From an uncultured Methanobrevibacter sp. (GTDB lineage Archaea; Methanobacteriota; Methanobacteria; Methanobacteriales; Methanobacteriaceae), in the NCBI GenBank assembly GCA_905235495.1, contig CAJOMK010000048.1:1-8194 (forward strand): a stretch of DNA of 8,194 bases. Reading direction: 5' to 3'. Numbering within the stretch: position 1 is the stretch's first letter; every line of letters begins with the position of its first letter. The notes beneath the pieces are model-generated. The model saw nothing but the letters and a program-made list of their open reading frames with translations, was not told where the DNA came from and ran no database searches. Positions 5,816 through 8,194 of the stretch are shown piece by piece. A program made the translations under genes and the position numbers.

Positions 5816-8194
5816 TTAAATCAAATATATATTGTCAAAACCTATAAATTCTTCATCTCTATTCCAACCTAAAGCAACATTAGGTATTTTTATAAGTTTA
5901 TCCTTTTGACTATATCCATCAATGCTTTGATTTAGTCCAACTAATAATAAAACATCTTTTGCTCTTGAAAAAGCAACGAAGTATAATCTTGTCAAATCAT
6001 CAAATGCACAATCTGTTGAATCTCTTTCATTTATTGATAATGAACTGTATCTTTTGATTCTATATTGGAGAATTGAAGTTGAATCTACCTTTTTAGGGAA
6101 TCTAAGATTTGATTCCTTGGATAGATTTTTCTTAAAGCGTGACCCTACATCAACAATGACAAAAGGAAACTCCAATCCTTTTGATTGATGAATTGACATA
6201 ATATTGAATCTGTTTGAAGGAATTACTTCAAATAAGTTCTCATCTATCTGCACTCCACCAGTGGCAATCGGTACAAAAATATTTAATAGAGCTTCATTTA
6301 CAGATGCCTTTTCATCTTCCATAGATGAGAAATCAATATTTGCAGAATATTTATTGAAAAAACTTGTCTGAGTGATGGTTTGAGTGATTGCCTTAAGGTA
6401 TACAACACCCTCGTCATCATCCTGCAAGTCTGGAATCCATGTAACCAATTTATAAGCCAATTCCATCAAGCTTGCCTTTTCAGGCCACTTAATATCTGCA
6501 GACCCATCTGAGGAAAATGGATATCTCATTTGCCAATGTGTAATAAACTTTTCAAGTGAAACTGGGGAATGAGGTTCTGGATTGACATCATTCATATAGG
6601 AAACTGCCTTTCTACACCATTTAGTCATCTTCATACTTGCAGAATTTGGTATCTTATCATTTATCTTTTGGAAATTTGAATTAGGATCTATACATTCCAA
6701 CATAAGACCACAGAAAACTGCTACAGCATCTATATTCTGCAGGTCCTGACCTCTTGGATTGAATACTTCAATTGGATGCCTTAATTTTCCCAATTGTTTC
6801 TTTAATGCAAAAGGAAAAGTACGTTGACCAGTAGCAGAAAGTTCCTTAGGAGAATAAGTTAAAAATGCTATATCTTCAGGAGAACCTTTCTCATCAAGTT
6901 CTATGATAATTTCATCTTCTTCTTTAGCCAAATTAAATCCAACATCCCTATAATTTATCAATGTTTCCTTATTATCAAAATTCAATCTTTTATTCTCTTC
7001 TTTTGTTAAAACCCTTTTGACCTTTCTCTTTACAATTCTGTTTCTATTTAATTCATCAATTAATTTAGACAAATCAGATGCAAGAAGCTGTTCGCTTTTT
7101 CTAAACATTCCTAAAACAGGTATCCTATTTACCTCAGCATTATCATCTTTACCTTTATCTGCACTATCTTCAGTATCTCCTAAATGAGGATACTCAATTT
7201 TAGGCTTCTCATTTACACGTGCAGATTGATATTCATCATCCAATTCAACAAAATCATTGCATAAGTTAATAATATTAGAGGAAGAACGATAATTTGTTTT
7301 AAGATTAACTTCCTTGGCTTCAATTCCAACTCTGCCGACACGTTCAATGAAATTTGTAAAGAGGTCGACACTGGCTCCTCTGAATCTGTATAATGATTGG
7401 TCATCATCACCAACCACTGTAATATTTCCACCATTCTTAAGGGCAGATTCGGCAATTTTAAAGTATATGCTTTCCTGCAGTAAATTAGTATCCTGATATT
7501 CATCAACTAAAATAATCTTTATTTCATCAAGGAAAACATCTAAACTATTGGAATTTAATCTATCTAAAAATTTGGTTTCAAGCATAGCAAAATCACATAT
7601 GTTCTGGCTTTGAAGCCTTTCCACATATTCTGCAATTAGCTTTAAGGCTAATTGCTTGCCTCTTTCAGCTAGTGTTACATCCTTTAAAATATCATTGATA
7701 TCAATCATGTTATAGTAAATATGCTCTTTTATTTTAAGCAATGTATCAGCCATAATTGTTAAATTCTTTATCTTAGGCTTTTTCTCATTATTAGGTTCCT
7801 TTCCAGTCACTTCAGCTAAATATTCCTGTAATGCTTCGTTTTTATATCTATCTTCCTTTAATAGACATTCGTTAATCATAACTGAATTAGCAACAAAGTC
7901 TTCAATTAGAATAGGCTTGCTGGTACCTGCTTCCCTATGTATATGCAATAGTTCATCTGCTACACTATCTATTGTTCCAACCTTAATTTGATTGAAATCA
8001 ATTCTATGAATGTCCTTAATGATTGAATCATCAATGAGTTCACCATTGAACATCCTATCCATATAATTTGCTATTAGCTTGGATCTTATCTTATCTCCCC
8101 AACTTAAAATACGTGATAAGAGTTCGTTAGCTGCCTTTTTGGTAAAAGTGGTGGCTAATATTTCATTTGGTGCAACATCATCAACGAAAATGAA
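5816..8194 (-). CDS. UvrD/Rep family ATP-dependent DNA helicase, 5' end beyond window
   Basis: The frame is open from the right edge to a TAA at 5816, giving 792 visible residues (numbered here from the edge). The first residues already belong to motif Ia (ILATTFTKKAA at 12-22), so the start codon and Walker A are outside the window. Motif II VDEYQDT (230-236), motif III GDDDQSLYRFRGA (262-274), motif IV NYRSS (301-305), motif V SIHQSKGLEF (667-676) and motif VI RLYFVAFSRAK (736-746) all look intact, so this should be an active SF1A 3'-5' translocase using ATP. The protein ends about 45 residues after motif VI and lacks the C-terminal nuclease domain of RecB and AddA. A Lys/Arg- and Asp/Glu-rich insertion (about 382-436) sits within the second RecA-like domain. 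The nuclease gene 88 bp downstream probably supplies the missing cutting activity. UvrD-type repair alone, without the nuclease, is the alternative role. Confidence 0.92.
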   Translation of the reverse strand, partial: FIFVDDVAPNEILATTFTKKAANELLSRILSWGDKIRSKLIANYMDRMFNGELIDDSIIKDIHRIDFNQIKVGTIDSVADELLHIHREAGTSKPILIEDFVANSVMINECLLKEDRYKNEALQEYLAEVTGKEPNNEKKPKIKNLTIMADTLLKIKEHIYYNMIDINDILKDVTLAERGKQLALKLIAEYVERLQSQNICDFAMLETKFLDRLNSNSLDVFLDEIKIILVDEYQDTNLLQESIYFKIAESALKNGGNITVVGDDDQSLYRFRGASVDLFTNFIERVGRVGIEAKEVNLKTNYRSSSNIINLCNDFVELDDEYQSARVNEKPKIEYPHLGDTEDSADKGKDDNAEVNRIPVLGMFRKSEQLLASDLSKLIDELNRNRIVKRKVKRVLTKEENKRLNFDNKETLINYRDVGFNLAKEEDEIIIELDEKGSPEDIAFLTYSPKELSATGQRTFPFALKKQLGKLRHPIEVFNPRGQDLQNIDAVAVFCGLMLECIDPNSNFQKINDKIPNSASMKMTKWCRKAVSYMNDVNPEPHSPVSLEKFITHWQMRYPFSSDGSADIKWPEKASLMELAYKLVTWIPDLQDDDEGVVYLKAITQTITQTSFFNKYSANIDFSSMEDEKASVNEALLNIFVPIATGGVQIDENLFEVIPSNRFNIMSIHQSKGLEFPFVIVDVGSRFKKNLSKESNLRFPKKVDSTSILQYRIKRYSSLSINERDSTDCAFDDLTRLYFVAFSRAKDVLLLVGLNQSIDGYSQKDKLIKIPNVALGWNRDEEFIGFDNIYLI

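Noticed and set aside
7213..7506. Second minus-strand open frame inside the helicase
   Set aside because: It is an out-of-frame shadow of helicase motifs II to IV.
8060..8062. ATG at 8062 as the helicase start codon
   Set aside because: The frame stays open for 44 more codons to the window edge and these encode motif Ia of UvrD helicases, so this Met is internal.

Overview
The window looks like a chromosomal segment of an AT-rich methanogenic archaeon of the Methanobacteriales, most like Methanobrevibacter. The evidence is very low GC in the intergenic DNA, archaeal TATA boxes about 25-30 bp ahead of likely transcription starts, GGTG(AT) ribosome binding sites complementary to an archaeal 16S 3' end, a Mur-ligase-family gene in an archaeal setting (expected where pseudomurein is made), and a DUF169/COG2043 gene. 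The genus is inferred from style; no marker gene is present.

Layout from left to right. Bases 1-882 (minus strand) hold the first 294 codons of a secreted, sequon-rich surface protein that runs off the left edge. Bases 994-2295 (minus) encode a Mur ligase that joins a MurD-like N-terminus to a MurE-like C-terminus, so the left third of the window looks like cell-envelope business. A 348-bp AT-rich gap (2296-2643) carries promoter and terminator signals. Bases 2644-3396 (minus) encode an exonuclease III / AP endonuclease. A divergent promoter region (3397-3655) separates it from a plus-strand DUF169 gene (3656-4333), which ends in an unusually clean hairpin plus T-tract terminator.

The right half is a minus-strand pair. 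At 5816-8194 lies a UvrD/Rep (SF1A) helicase whose N-terminus, including the Walker A motif, is beyond the right edge. Downstream of it, at 4390-5727, lies a stand-alone PD-(D/E)XK nuclease with the four cysteines of an AddB/Cas4-type Fe-S cluster. The helicase ends shortly after motif VI and has no nuclease domain, and the nuclease has no helicase domain, so together they resemble a split AddAB-type end-processing machine. Archaea normally use HerA-NurA with Mre11-Rad50 for this, so the pair is the most interesting item here. Together with the exonuclease III gene, about half of the window is DNA repair or processing.

No tRNA, rRNA, CRISPR array, insertion sequence or integrase was seen.
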